Shown here piece after piece: positions 1 through 13,248 of a stretch of 64,000 nt of DNA. The notes under the pieces are model-generated. The model searched no databases and was not told where the DNA came from. It saw only the letters and a list, made by a program, of their open reading frames with translations. Position 1 is the stretch's first letter; each line of letters opens with the position of its first letter. This DNA comes from Lentinus brumalis (Eukaryota > Basidiomycota > Agaricomycetes > Polyporales > Polyporaceae), in contig MARA01000001.1 of NCBI GenBank assembly GCA_001792895.1, positions 2,666,001 to 2,730,000 of the forward strand, read 5' to 3'. The translations under genes were made by a program, and so were the position numbers.

Positions 1-372
1 TGCGGCGGCGGCGGGGAGAAGAACGACACGACGCAAGGCATGGGGGATACAGTACACATGAGGGGAATGCTGAGCTGCTACCGGTATCAGATACGTATAT
101 GTATAACAGAGACGCAGGAGTTATCGTGTGTGTGGCCTGTCCGTCTTATGTATGTATGTGTGGGGAGTGTTACAGTGTGAAGAAAGTATACATCGTGACG
201 CCGCGTGGGCCCGAGGATATAGTAAATGCAACGGCGAAACCAAGGAACATTATGTGCACGACTGGGTAAAAGTACGAAACACGACGTCTGGGGATGGCGA
301 TGGGATATGCGATGACTTTGTGCAGGGGGCATACAGGTCATGAATGCGCGAGAGCCGAGGTATGCAGTACAA
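1..372. other. 3' flank of the phytochrome gene, no gene seen
   Basis: This stretch lies downstream of the phytochrome stop codon. It starts with a short CGG-type triplet run (about 2-14). Open frames here are short and lack protein-like composition. It probably holds the phytochrome 3' UTR and the start of the next intergenic region. Confidence 0.5.
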
Positions 373-3300
373 TCAATTATAATGTTGATCCGGTGTCTTC
401 GAGTCGGGAAAAGAGAGCCAGCCGCCGATCTCCCAGTTGCAGCCTGGGTGGTAGACGTCCTTCTCGCGTTGGCGCAGATCGATGACCCCACGCAGGATCG
501 CACGGAGTCGCTTGAAATCGATCGGCTTCAGAATCCAGCCGTCCATCCCGAGTTTGAACAACTCATCGCGCTGGTTCTCGAACAGCGATGCGGACACGGC
601 GAAGATGGGTATGCGTCCGTTGAGTTTGTGCGAAATGCGGTCCAGAAGCTCCAGGCCTTGTTCAAGACTACGTATCCGTTCGGTTGCCTCGTAGCCATTC
701 AAGAGAGGCATTCTATGCAGGAATGAGCAATCACATACCAATCGCGCACAAGAAAACATACTGAATATCCATGAGAACACAGTCGAAATTGCGATCTTCT
801 TCGAGGACCTCAAGACCCTCCTGGCCATTTGAGGTGTTGACGACGACATGCCCGTCAAGCGACAACCGCTTGGCGAGTATCATGCGGTTGATATCATTGT
901 CCTACATGATCGTCAGGTCCCAGGATTATAACCAGCAATCAAGCACGCGGACCACTGACCTCGACGATGAGTATCCGGAGTTTGGGAGCATCTGCGTCAC
1001 GATGACGTTTGGGCGGAGAGACCTTCGACTTCGACTTCGACTTCCTTACAACCGGCTTGTCAAGGTCGAACTCGTCCACCTTCACCGGCTTGAGCGGATG
1101 CGCAGATCCAGGAATGTCCACGCGGCTCGTGCTACTCGCACGCCCGGTAGAGCCGGGGGACCCGCGCTCGATCTTCCGCGGAGACGGTGCTGGCCCGGTC
1201 TCCAGGTGACTGGACGACAGCGCCTCGACGAGGTTATCAATCTGCGACCCTCTACTGTTCGGCTGGGAGAGCGAGGAGTGAAGCGAGCGCTGCAAGGAGG
1301 ACCGAGACGAACCACCACTGGAACCGATTGTCACGCGCGTCCCGGCACTGCCGCTGCCGCTGAACGCACTCGACGTCTCCGTCGCCAGCGGCAGCAGGAA
1401 CGAGAACCGGCTGCCTTGGCCAAGGGCCGAGTCGACGCGCAGCTGGCCACCAAGCTGCTCAACGATGCGAGCAACGACAGCTAATCCCAGACCTAATCCT
1501 GGAGAATGCGTCCGAGGCGGCGCGCTCTCGACCTGCTCGAACTCCCGGAAGATGCTCTCCAGCTTCTCCGTGGGGATGCCGCATCCAGTGTCAGCCACGA
1601 CCACCTCAACGGCGATGTCTCCAGTATCCCGTAGGCCCATGGGCTCCTCGAAATGGCGGCACGACACGAGGATGCTGCCTTGCGCCGTGTACTTGAGCGC
1701 GTTCGCGGTGAGGTTAGCGACCAGAGTTCTGATTTTCCGCGCGTCGCCGACAACCCGCCGAGGACAGGTCGTGAGGTCGAGATCGAACACAAGCCCTCGC
1801 CGCCTCGCCTCGTTCCGGTAGAGCTGCGTTGCCTCCTCGATTGACTGATGCAAATCGAACGGCTCGTTGAACGAAGTCTCATTTCCGCTCTCCAAACGCG
1901 TGAGGTCGAGCAAATCGTTGATCGTGAACAGCAAGCTCTTGGACGCGGCATGCGACCGACTTAGATTCTCACGGGTCTCCATATCGAGGGGCCCGTTCAT
2001 CGCCAACTCCAAGTAGCTATAAATGAGACGCGTCAACAAACGGATCGACGATATAGGGCGACAAGACCTCACTTGATGATGTGGTTCAAAGGCGTGCGCA
2101 CTGTTCCACCGCATACACTCAACATCCCGCCAGCGCATACAGGCTAAGTGATGTCACGCACCTTCATGACTCGCATTCGACAGCAGGATGTTCGTCAACT
2201 TCGTCGCATGCAGCGCGCTCTCCTTCTGCCTCCATACCTCAATGAACTTCCCGTACACGAGCGCCAAGACGCCCGCGGTCTCGAGATGCTCGTCCGTCCA
2301 TGCACGGCTCCGGCCCGCGACCGTCTCTGACCACAGCTTGAAGGACGACCGTGGCTCCAAGATATTTGGCTGCTCGGCCGTCCTGTACGGGCGTCCGGCC
2401 CAATTGACCTGTCGAGGCTGGCCCTTGCGGAGCAACGCGATAAAGTCCCGGCCACCGGTGGACAGTGGAACGTAGAGCAGACCAGCTATTACTTCGAGTC
2501 CAGTGTTGAGCTTGAGGTCGGGGTAGTCGACGGTCACCGCCTGCGACACCTGCAAGTTGCTGTAGACAAAGTCAGCTCGGTGTACCGATAGTCTAAAGAG
2601 GGCGAATGACCCACTTGAACTGCTTCAACCGGAGATACTCGGCAACGATCAAGATCTCCTGTCCGTGCTGGTTGGGACCGAGGATCTTTGCGCCCTCCCC
2701 GATAACAAGCACGCCGTAGTCCGCGTCGAACAAGCCGAGTAGATCATCCGCGTTCGAGACGATATACCCGCTCGGATGCTGGTCGGTTGGCATCGTGTTG
2801 ATCTGAACATGTCCCGAACACGTCAATGCCAGCACCCGAACAATCTGAGAGGACTATCGGGACGTACCAACTTGCGAGTATGCAGACGCTGGGCATAGCT
2901 CAAGCGCTCAATATTGCGGGAGATGGACTGGCTGAGCAGGCGTAGCATCTGGCGCACAGGAAAGGACACACGCATACCGTGCGGACCATACGAGTGGCAC
3001 GCAACGAGGCCCCACAGCGTCCCGAACGCGATGATCGACTAAGATTGAAAAGGCGAGGCGGACACGAAATCGCAACAGGGGCGACGAACACGGGACCGCG
3101 TCAGAACCGCGCACGGGGTTTACGCCAATTGACACTCACCACAGACATTGACGCACGGACACCCATGTTCCCGAGATCTGGAATAGAGTGAAGACGCGGA
3201 GGCCTATCAATACACCGATACGCAATGATTGGACACCGAGGTGACGGACATTTGAGATGGATCGGACTCATCGCACGAAGATAACAGTGGGTCATATCCT

Positions 3301-6051
3301 GATTGACAATAATCACAATCAGCCGCTGTCCGATGCAGCATGACAGCGGGGAGGCGTACGAGGGGCTTGTCCAGATCTTCTTTGCTTCGCACAACAAGCC
3401 GGGCCGTCGGCTGCCCGCGGTCGTAGAGCAGTCGCACCTTGTCTGACGAGTTGGAACAAATGCATTGGAATCTATGGAGTCAAGACAGGCAGCCGAGTAC
3501 TCACTTAAGGCATACAGGTCTCGGGCCTGAAAACAGTCAGCAAAGAGATCCACTTTCAAAGTGAACATATGAACGCACCTGTGCAGGAATATCAGTCGCC
3601 GGGAAGTGCAAACCACGGTACAGGTCGTGTGTCTGACCCCAATCGACGAGCTCAGAGACGACTTGACCATTCCATGCCTCGTCGAACTGGTAGACCAGGA
3701 CCCGATGGAACTGCGTCAAGTCCTTCATGACACCCGCTGTGACCTTCAGGAATGAATCGAGATCGGCCGCGGCTCCGAGTTGCTCGTCGATTTGCGCCAT
3801 CACAGCGAAGACGTCCATCATCCCGACAGCGCCTGTACCACGACGTCGTCGAAACCCTCTTGCCTTGCCGTTGCCGCCTTGAGAGTCCGATGTCGCGGTA
3901 TCAGTGTCCCCCGGGCGTCGGGTACGTCTCAATCGTTCGAGAGCCAACAAAGGCTTCGACCTGCTCGTAGTGCTCTCCAGCACGTCCTCGGCACTTGGCA
4001 ACCACTCATCTCCCCCAGGAGTATGATGCGCCTGAGAAGCGGACGACAGTGATGTTGCTATCGAGGGACCAAAAGCGGACTCGGCGTCGGAGGTCAAGCC
4101 GGCCAAACTGGGCGTCGAGTCGTCGGGAGTCACAACCGAAGTGCTGTCTGCCGAACCCGAAGAGTGCGAGAACAACGTACGACCAGAGCTGTTCGAGGCG
4201 GATACGGACGACGACGCTTCGGTAGAAGGAGAGGAGACCCCAGATCGCCGTCCGGAGCCGTCCTCGGATGCGAGCGAGGGGGGCGGGTAGAGCGGATTGA
4301 ACGTATCGCGTTCGAGCTCAAATTCGAGAATAATGATATTCTGGTATGCAGAGTCTAGGCCGTTCTCGTTATCATCAGCCAGATTGGCGGGTGCAGTCAT
4401 TTGTGGCCTGTGAGCGGCACACCAGCACGTCCATGTCCGCAGGCCTTGTACATCATTGCTTGAATTATCTTCGGACGGCGCAGAGCCCGACTCGCCGAAT
4501 CCGCTGATCATGAAGACATGGAGGTTCTCGGCCTGCTCTTCTGATGTCAAGGATGTATCGCTAAGGTACTGGATGTTGTCGAACAGGACGTCTGCCTGGG
4601 TGTCTGGGAACGTCTGCGACAAGCACTCAAGACCGAATAGGTACGACGGCGAGAGGCCAAGCAGCTCCGTCGAGTTCTGCGCATATCACAGAGTCAGATG
4701 CCATGACTGGAGCAAACAGAGTTCTATTTGGGACGTATCGCACCTCTGACACCTGTCGGACAACCAGATTGCCTGTTTCGAGATCCTCCTCCACGGCGAT
4801 GAGTACGCCGAAGCCTTGGACAGCGCCAGGCGTGCGGATCGGCTGAGGACTCCCGGTAAGTTTGCGGGCGATCACACAGGCAGGGAGCACTGACCTCATC
4901 CTCGCAGCGCGTCAGCTTGCCCTCACGCCCGACAATCAGATGGTGCCCATTGTCGTCCTCGACGTGCTCGTACCTCAGCGTCATGTGCGGCGCAGATCGC
5001 GAGCTACCGCTCGAACCACTGCCAGGATGCAGCCGCGACACCGCAGAGGACGACGGGTCGGTTGAGCGTGACCGAGAAGCCTCAGCAGACAAGTCCTTGG
5101 AAAGCGGCGACTGGCCTGCCGGACTGAAACGTCGTCCCGAGGACGCTGCTCCTGAGCTCGAGCGACCGGACAGTTCTCCGAGCTCCTCGACGGGAGGCAG
5201 ATGGACGATTCCAGACTGGGAGAAGTTCGACAGAGCGTGTGGGCCGCCGGACGGACGCGTGGGGGTGGGATCGGGAGGTGACTGGTCGTCGTACGCACCG
5301 GGAATGAGCGAACTCGCGGCCGTGACAGATGCAAAGGCCGACGCAGCGACATCGGAGAGGTGCGGGGGATGTCGTGGATTGTAGACATCGTCAGAGAGCG
5401 CAGAGTCTGGGTCCGAGTTGACGGGGACAGGCTCCCCGGCTGGTCCAGAGGTGAACAGGATGTCCCGGCCTGACCCGGAACCACTGCTTGTGTTCGGCAA
5501 CGCAGTGGCAAACGTCCTCGGCGAGAAGGGGTTCGTGTGGGCTGGAAAATCGCGGAAATTGGGCTGCGAGCGGTCACTGGTCAGCCCAAGGGGAGCGCGT
5601 GGAGGATGGGGGATGGAGGTACACGAAGCAAGGGCAATCTGGGTGCACATGAAGCCGAGCGCGGTGTACTTACCTCTCGATGTCGTGACCGCTGTTTGGA
5701 ACGGTGCGAGGTGCGAGAGGAGGCAGAGGTGGAGCCTGGCTTGGGGGCATGGAGCGTCTCAGACGCTGAGGTCGTCGGAATGCTGCCCGCGCTCGACGAT
5801 CGAAGCAAGCCGGGTATCGTCTCGTGCCGCGGGGCCGTTGATTCGACATGCAAAAGGACGCTGTCGTCTGTGGAGAAGTCAGAAAAGAGAGACGTACGAG
5901 AGCGCGGTGACATGCCAGAAGCCCTCTGTCCCGCAGCCGGCTGGATCCCGCTGAGCAGCGACCTGATGGGATACACGTAGGACGCCGTGGGCGACGTGCG
6001 CTGGAGCTCCTGGGCAGCGCGGTCGTCGGCAGCGGGGTCGTCGGCAGCCAT
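373..6051 (-). CDS. fphA: Fungal phytochrome, hybrid histidine kinase with receiver domain
   Basis: Red/far-red photoreceptor coupled to a two-component phosphorelay. Order: low-complexity Ser-rich N-terminus, PAS, GAF, PHY, histidine kinase, receiver. Exon 1 is 6051-5674 and exon 2 5563-4895, ending in TRCEDE; this Cys (about residue 346) is the expected bilin attachment site, followed across an intron by PIRTPGAVQGFG. Exon 4 (4676-3579) holds the PAS remainder and GAF with HFPATDIPAQ. A 22-nt micro-exon (3526-3505) joins to the NKVRLLYD exon, then DMTHCYLRAMSP and YLGNMGVRASMS. PHY carries ALLRKGQPRQVNWAGRP. The H-box SHEVRTPLN is split over introns near 2158 and 2105; the N box is near LVANLTANALKYT and the G boxes are DTGCGIP and GLGLGL. 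The receiver has LMDIQMPLLNGYEATE with the phospho-accepting Asp and ends at 373. About 1,600 aa in roughly 13 exons; all joins tested keep frame, so it looks functional. The symbol follows the Aspergillus orthologue. X block DNA begins 132 bp upstream of the ATG. Confidence 0.93.
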
Positions 6052-6183
6052 GGAGGTCGAGGAGGAAGGGCCGCAGGGCCGGCGGATGATGGTCAAGCGC
6101 AACCTTTGGGCGCTTCGCTGTGCGTGCTCTCGCAAGTTCTCGTTGCGCCTCTGCTGGCTTTTGCTCCGTCGCCGACCAATGCG

Positions 6184-7490
6184 GCCATGAGGTCTCTGCT
6201 CGCTGGCCCCGCCCAACGCCCGTCAGAGCCCACCCACTGTCCGTCCGCGTCGCTCTCTGCCGCTGCTCTCTGCCTCGCCCGCGCCGAGTCGTTCATAGCA
6301 CAGACCGATCCGTGTACGAGTACGCCTGTAATGCATCTGCTGCCGTCTAGCAATACTCGAGTGCTCTCCCGTCCGTCCCTTGGCTGCACGCCCATACATC
6401 TGTGAGTCCCTCTGCGTCGTTCCGCCAGGCGCCGACCTCGCAGTCGCCCTCCTGGTCAGTGTCCACCTCCCTCGCCCCACATCTTCTGCATCTCACATCT
6501 CCTCGCCCCAGGATCCGCTTCCACCTCGAGAGCGGCTCATGCTTGCCCCCCATACGCCCCGTCCTCTCCAGCTCCTTCTTCTCGCCGCGTACGTCACAAC
6601 GCATCTCACCCGTGTCGCCCCTCGTGCAGTTCCAGCTTGCGGCGCGCGCGTTCGACGCGGTTCTCGCTGTGCAGAACGAACTTTGTAGCCCTGCTCCACC
6701 ACATTCGCCGCTCACACGCCACGACGACGTCTGACCGGGTCCATTCCGCACTGAGCAGGTGCGCATAACCTATCCGAGCCGGCCCATGTCCGTTTCCTCG
6801 CGAGGCATCAAGTACCGCCGTCGCTATGCCGTGGACTCTGCCGCGGACTCTAGCCATCCGTCCGGGCTTCGCAGCGAGCGCTGCTCACTCTCACGCGTTC
6901 TACAGCACTCGTAGAATCCACAGGAGCACTGCAGGAGCTTTTGCCCCAGCTGCGCAAGAGCCTGCGACCGCCCAGGACATCGATCTCCACGGCCCCTCCC
7001 CCGCCTCCCCCAACCGTGAGCACCGGCCGGACGCTGCTACGACTACGACTTGATACCTCTAACCTAACCCTCGAACTCCAACCAGAGCCATCGCACGCTC
7101 GCACTGAGCACGCAGCGCGTGCAACCCACCGCGATCACCCGCACCCCGCCACCAAACCGGACATGCTGTCCCCAAGACCGTCCGTGCGCGCCCAGATTCA
7201 AGATGCGGGACGTGCCGACCGTTCTGAGTCGGCCGCGAGAGCTCACACGCGAACCCGGCGAGGTCGGGAAACGCGTTCTCTCCACCTCCCGCCACTCTCA
7301 CCGCCTTCCCGTCTCGTCCGCGCGCCGCATCGCCGCAAAACCAACGCGAACGAGCCTTAGACATCCAACTGCATACGGCGCACCACTGGCCGACCGCTCT
7401 GACCGCTCCGGATGACTCGCCACCATCGCCCTCGACCACGGTGCGGCCCAGCACAAAACCATCCGTATCTCCTCCATCGAGACGCCTATC
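6184..7490. other. Start of X block, no gene recognised
   Basis: GC-rich DNA upstream of the phytochrome, repeated at about 17514-18838. Many medium open frames exist on both strands, but none shows a known domain or consistent splice structure. The reverse strand of the first part should contain the phytochrome 5' UTR and promoter. A few stretches near 6350-6610 weakly resemble the flank right of unit C (36395-36645). Confidence 0.4.
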
Positions 7491-8075
7491 GTGCTGCAGC
7501 CAGCACAGGCAGGCTACGCTGAACGTCCTCCACCAACGTCTGCAGCCGCACCGAGAACCGAGCCGGTCCAAAAATCGCATCTAGGGGCGATTTCCTTTGC
7601 ATTCTCGCCGCCCGACCGCCCGTCCCGGCTCTTCCGCCCGCACTCCATCCCAGAACGCCGCGAAACCGACTCAGAACGCCCACGCGAGTCGCACAGAGTG
7701 TGCACGACCCGGTTTTGCGCCGCCAGCACGAGTCTCAAAAACCGGCCGTCCGTCGTGTTCGCGGGACCGGCCCGACACAAGGCCGACCATATCTCCCGCA
7801 CCCCGCACCCTCTCGCGCTGCCTCCAGCACCCCCGGAGCGCACTGAACAGCCGCTACTAGCTCGCCAATGCGCACCGCGATCCGAGCCGGTCTGGAAATC
7901 GCTCTCAACCGCGATTTCCTTTGCTTTCTCGCCGCCCGACGACTTACGCCGGCTCTCCTGCCCGCACATCGTCCCCGAACGGCGCGAAATCACGTCAGCG
8001 CTCTCAGAGGAACGCACAGCGCATGTGCGATCTGCTCTCGCGCCGCCGAGACGCGTCTGAAAAATTCGGTCGGCC
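7491..8075. repeat. Two tandem diverged repeats, about 324-bp period (unit A)
   Basis: The stretch at about 7551-7740 (GAGCCGGTCC, then GCGATTTCCTTTGC and TCTCGCCGCCCGAC) recurs at about 7875-8070 with the same order of sub-motifs. Conceptual translations of both strands show the same duplication, for example AISFAFSPPD twice on plus and SRRSG...C..ESR twice on minus, so strand and coding status cannot be decided. Similar shorter echoes occur at 8095-8160. Confidence 0.6.
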
Positions 8076-11000
8076 GGCGGGTGCTCGGGATGGGGTCCAG
8101 AACCAAGTCGCGAAACCGACCCCGTGAGCCATCGGAGCAAGGCGAAACCGTCTCGAAGCTTCCAGTAGAACACTCACGAGCAGCATGCGACATACGCCGT
8201 GCCTTGAACCACCGGCAGTATCAAGATCGACTGGCGCGGCTATGCCAAGAGGCAGGAGGTCGACATCCCGCCACGCCCGAACGACGACCATCCGCCACCG
8301 ACGAACGCATCTCCCAGCATTGGCACATCAATGGCGTGCTGGAAGACACGTCCGCACCAGGCTTGAACCACGATCTCGCGCCCCGTGTGCGCCCGCTGTT
8401 CGGCCGCCCGGTACGTCGCCGTTCCCGCGATATCTCCCGAGTCCCTCCACAGAATCTCACGAAACATTGGCTCTTAGGCTACACCGACGCCTTCGCGTAG
8501 AACACGCCCTCTTACGCGATGTTCCGGGAGGATTCGCCTCACCTCCTTCATCGCAATCGCAAGACTGACCGCCAACACATCGGCGCCATCTCGGCCGGGA
8601 TCAAGAACGGACGGCCGCGCAACCGCTGCGCATGGTGCGTACAAGCCCTCAAGACTACGCACGAGCAATTCTGGTCCGAACGGAAGCCGTCGCAAAATCG
8701 ACCCCGCGGGCGAGTCGGTCGGCTCGCTCGCGGAGCCAACTTCGCGTTCCAGCCAGTCAGCCGGCTGGACACCTCGGCGCGATGAGAGCGGGTACTGGGA
8801 CGGTGCACGACGCGTCCGTATGCTGCGAAGGTGCCGGAAACGAAAGCGAAGAAGCTCGAGATGCACGTCGGGCGCAGTGCCCGATCTCACGACAACAGCA
8901 GCCAGCGTGCCCGGGACCGGCCACGCCGTCCATGTAGCAAGACCGCTGGCCGCCCAACCCTCCCGGAGTCGGGCACGATACTCGTACTGATACGACGCTC
9001 GAAGCTCACAACACCGGCCGCTCGGCGCAGATGCGACAACATACACGCCGTCAAGAGGAGACTCACGAAGCCCTGCCGACGCTGGACACAGGAGACCGGA
9101 GCGCACCGCAGAAACAGGGTGTGTGCTCCGGGCTTCTGCGACGCAGCGCAGGCCGCTGTGCATGCGCGTGAACATGAGAAGGCGAGCCCGAGCATGGAGC
9201 CAGGAGGACATGCTGCCGCGTGCTCTACCTTACTTAACGGAAACTGTACCTACCACGAATAGATGTCGTTTGCCGGATTGCTTGCGTGTGCCGGAATGCG
9301 TGCTGCGATGGTCGGGCACCGCGGCCGGGAGAGCGGGCGAAACCGGTGGTCGTATTGCTGTTCGCTGCGGACGTCCGGACAGTGCTCGTAGCGTAGACTT
9401 GCACGCTGCGTGAAGGGGAGGCCGCCGGCCTCCCCATGCACTCAAGTGACCTGCGGTATGAGTAGTCGGTGAGAAGCTCACTGCGGCGTGATTTAATTCG
9501 AATAGAACGTACTGTCTACACTCAAGTATGCTTGGAGTGTGGCCGACGAATTCTCGAACACTGTGGGAGGGTATGAGCACGAGATGTACCGTCGCTACGC
9601 TCTGGCGGTCGAAGTGAAGTACGTACCCAGAAAGTCCACTGCATGTGCATCATATCGAGTCTCTGCTCGGCCTCGAGCTGCGAGTCGACCTGCACAGAAC
9701 TGAAGAGATCATGAAGTTAGCGTTCGGCTGCCGCAAGTCATACAAAGCAAATCTCACCATGGGTCAGAGCGCATCAGCGACTGACCAGGAATACTGGGCC
9801 CTCTGCCAGTCCTGCCCATGTACGTAGGACCGATCCGAAGGCTTCTGATGCGAGCCTTCCGCAGTGCGCGCATTAGCATTGAGTCGAGTGCGAGCTGAGC
9901 TCGTACCTAGCCTGGCGCGGGAGCGCAAGTAACAGCTCGTTAGATTTGCGACACCTGTGAGGTGCGTCAGCTTGTATCGAAGGAACGAGGCAGGAGAGCC
10001 CATACGTACTGATGATAATGGCGCATGTGCAGTTGTCGACACGAACTAGGAAGAGGCGGCGTGGTGATCTGTAAGATAGTCAGCAAGGTGGACTGCCGCC
10101 TGCCGCTCGTACGAACCTCCGTGCGAATAGAACATGGCATTCGAGCTGGGCTACGAATTAGCAGGAGCCAAGCGGTAAAAGACTGGACACATACTGACCT
10201 ATGATCGAGTCTAAAGGGACGGCAATGGTCAGCCTACGAAGCGACCAAGGGGTGTGACATCGGAGACATACCTCAACAGTATCATCTTGAAGCAGCGTCG
10301 CCGGGACTGCGAGCTAAAGGAGACTATCAGAGACGGGCGTACATGAGCATGAAGACGAGCCTACCCGCAGCCTGTCTGTTATGTGAATCAATGGTGAGGA
10401 TAGCAAGGGGTGGAGCGACGAAGACAGAATCAAAGCAAGTATAGCTAAAAGCAGATACAGTATCGCATATGATGACCAAGGTCGAGACGGAGGAGGTAAG
10501 AGGAGCTTTTATACGATAGACGAAGGATATGGTAGTGTTCATAGGACGACATAATGGTATGCTCGTAGGGACATGGGGGCAAAATGGAGACTGCGAGATA
10601 GTGAGGGAAAGTAACAGACAAGAGCGAGTGCATGTGGTATTAATAGTCCTGTAAGTAGAGCATAACAAGTATGAGGCTGAAGGCTTCCGTGTATGAGGGA
10701 GGGGACGAAGGGAGGGGATGGGCATGGGTGCGGGTCGCCGAGATGGCGGGGTACTTATACATCTCCTGCTGCCCCAGTCACGAGCAGCAGAACCTTAAGT
10801 TGTTGAAAGACCAACATTCGCACGATGGACCACCACGGAGGGGCTCGTCCAACCAGAGAGCGACACGGCGAGACAGGGCGGAGAGCGGGCGAGGCTGTAG
10901 ACTAACGAGGCTAGCGCAGTTACAGGTGAGCGAAGGATGTCTCGGTTATGGAGAAGCTCTGAAAGTATCGTAAGCTAGACGCCGAGAAGCTGATGTACGA

Positions 11001-13248
11001 TTTCCGGCTCACAGTTTTGTCGTACAGTCCGCGGAGGAGAGGAGGAGGACAGGGTCCTGGAAAGCGAGTGATTGCACATGGTTTTCTGCAGAATCGAAGC
11101 AGTTCGAGGGTATGTGTGTACCTAGTGTAGAAGACGCTTACCTGTAGAGTAAGCGCTGAGCCTAAGGACTATGAACAGGCCTTTCAGGGGACCTAGTTCA
11201 GCGCATGGATGCTTAGGGGGTGCAGTGTTCGAGCACAGGACTGCCTGCCACTTTATGGCCAATTCTGGGCACTTCATCAGCTCACATGTTCCTGTATAGG
11301 TAAAGTAGAGCTTACATAGTTCCTTCAAATTGGCGTATAAGCTTCTGCTGAGCCGGTCGAAAGCACATTGAGCATAGAGCGCACGCGCGAAGGTCGCGAT
11401 TTCGAAGAGCGCTTAAATTCCCTTTTTCGTCCAAGCCCACTTCTGGCAACACTGACGCGGGCTCCGGCCTGCTCGTCCGTTGTCGGGCTTGTATCTCAGG
11501 GCCAATAGCATTCTCCCGCAGCATCTGAGGCTACCACTACTCTCTGCTGCTTAGGGTTGGTATGTTGTATAGTCTCGAGCTCTGACTTTCAGCTAAGTAC
11601 TGCTTCACAGGCTTTCTATACTGTTACTTGACATCTACCTGAGATGATAGCCACAGTCTTCGATAAATAATACACAGATGTATGCTGCTCGTCAAGCAAT
11701 AACACTCTGCCACCAAACAATTCACATGTAGGAAGACATTCTGGCAAAACTGCTGGCTTTGTTCATGCTGTAATCAGACCCTGAGCAATCCAGACCCTTG
11801 ATCTGGCATGGCCTCACCGCATGCTGTCTCTGTATTTCGATGAGCCGAGGCATCGAAGCCGTCCAAAATGGGCTACTTTCCCCCTGGTAACTTCCCCCGC
11901 TGATCGACCTACTGCCGCATTTCTCCCGGCCGTTGGTGTCATCCCCGTGAAACCCATGAAGATGCTGAGCCTTCAGCCAGGTCTCTGCACTATAGGTTTT
12001 GAGTGGGAGTCCCAGAGACCGTAGCCTGCACAGACCGCACTATGCTTGGGGTTGCAGGTGCTGCCTGACTTTGAGGCGAAGATGCATGCCGATCAGTTGC
12101 TTCTCGAAGCCTGTGTACGTATTATCTATCTTTGGAGTCCTCATGGACCAAGTTGGTGGCACTCCCTCTCCTGACGCTGTGTACCTTGCAGAACTGAGTG
12201 GACTGGACTCACTTGTGAGCACTCAGAATATTATAGCATGGCCAGGAATGAGTATTCAAATCTGAGCAGACAATAATTTGCCTCTGACAGAGGGAAAGAG
12301 ACTCCCAGGATACGGACGTTTATGGAAGTTCTTGCGGCGCTCCGTCACGTCGCGCATGCACAGAAGGATTGCGCCTATCGCAAGACCTCTTTACCGGCAG
12401 CGGCCAGAAAATGTTCGAGGCTGTATGCTCCCACGGAATATTCACACTATGTTGCCCCAGCTGGGGCTCGGGCTCTGGTTATTTCTTCAGAATCAGCATG
12501 TATTATTCACTCTCCGATCTACTGAACATTGCAGACCTCCCGACCCGTCCCTATTCCCACCCGGACGCGTACAACGCAACGGTGGGACTCCCACGAGCCC
12601 TCTCCTCAATCCACCACGTCCCCGTCCGCTCCACGACACGCATGTCCCTCTACACATCCTCGTCACTGAACACCTTCAGCCACTCACTGTTCAACGCAGC
12701 GAGTCGGCATTCCATGGAAGAACGTCCGCAGCCGCTGTCCTCCCACCTCAGCAGCTGTTTGTCATGGAGAGAACGACGTTGTCTGTGATAACGTGTAAGC
12801 ACCCCGCTCCATCTAACCCTCCCTCTCGACGACTTACCGGGTCTTGGATGCTCAGCACACGTGAAGAATCACTCGACGGCGTGTTTTACGCAGCTGGATC
12901 GGCCATACCTACGCATGGACGCGTCTCTCACTCTCTAACAGTCAGCTAGACATCAGGTACCGTGTGTTCTCGGCTCGGGTATGCTGACTGACCGTTTCCC
13001 TTCGCCCCTGCTCGCAGAACCGCTATCACAGTCTGCTTCGAATTCGACAGCCTCACCTGTACCCCATGGTTCCAAGTCCCTGGTACGACGCAGCCCAAGG
13101 AAGGTCACGAAGCACTCCGAGTCGGGGCCGTTGTTCTACGAGTAAGGTACGGCACCTGGCCCTAATTGGGGTCTGCAACGTGTCAGCTCACGGTCAGCAG
13201 TCGCAGCGTCCAGGAATAGTATCGCGACGCGTTCGTGGAGGTAGATGT
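8076..13248. other. X block middle, no gene recognised
   Basis: No known domain seen. The part from about 9210 is less GC-rich, and the A and B copies differ there by about one base over 4.2 kb, far more similar than the flanks. A plus-strand stretch at about 12370-13270 has some protein-like character and possible splice sites but no frame stays open, so it may be a decayed gene. Confidence 0.4.
9415..9435. repeat. Perfect GC-rich hairpin
   Basis: A 9-bp perfect stem (GGGGAGGCC / GGCCTCCCC) with a 3-nt loop. It recurs at 20760-20780 in unit B and lies close to the left edge of the near-identical segment. Function unknown. Confidence 0.6.
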
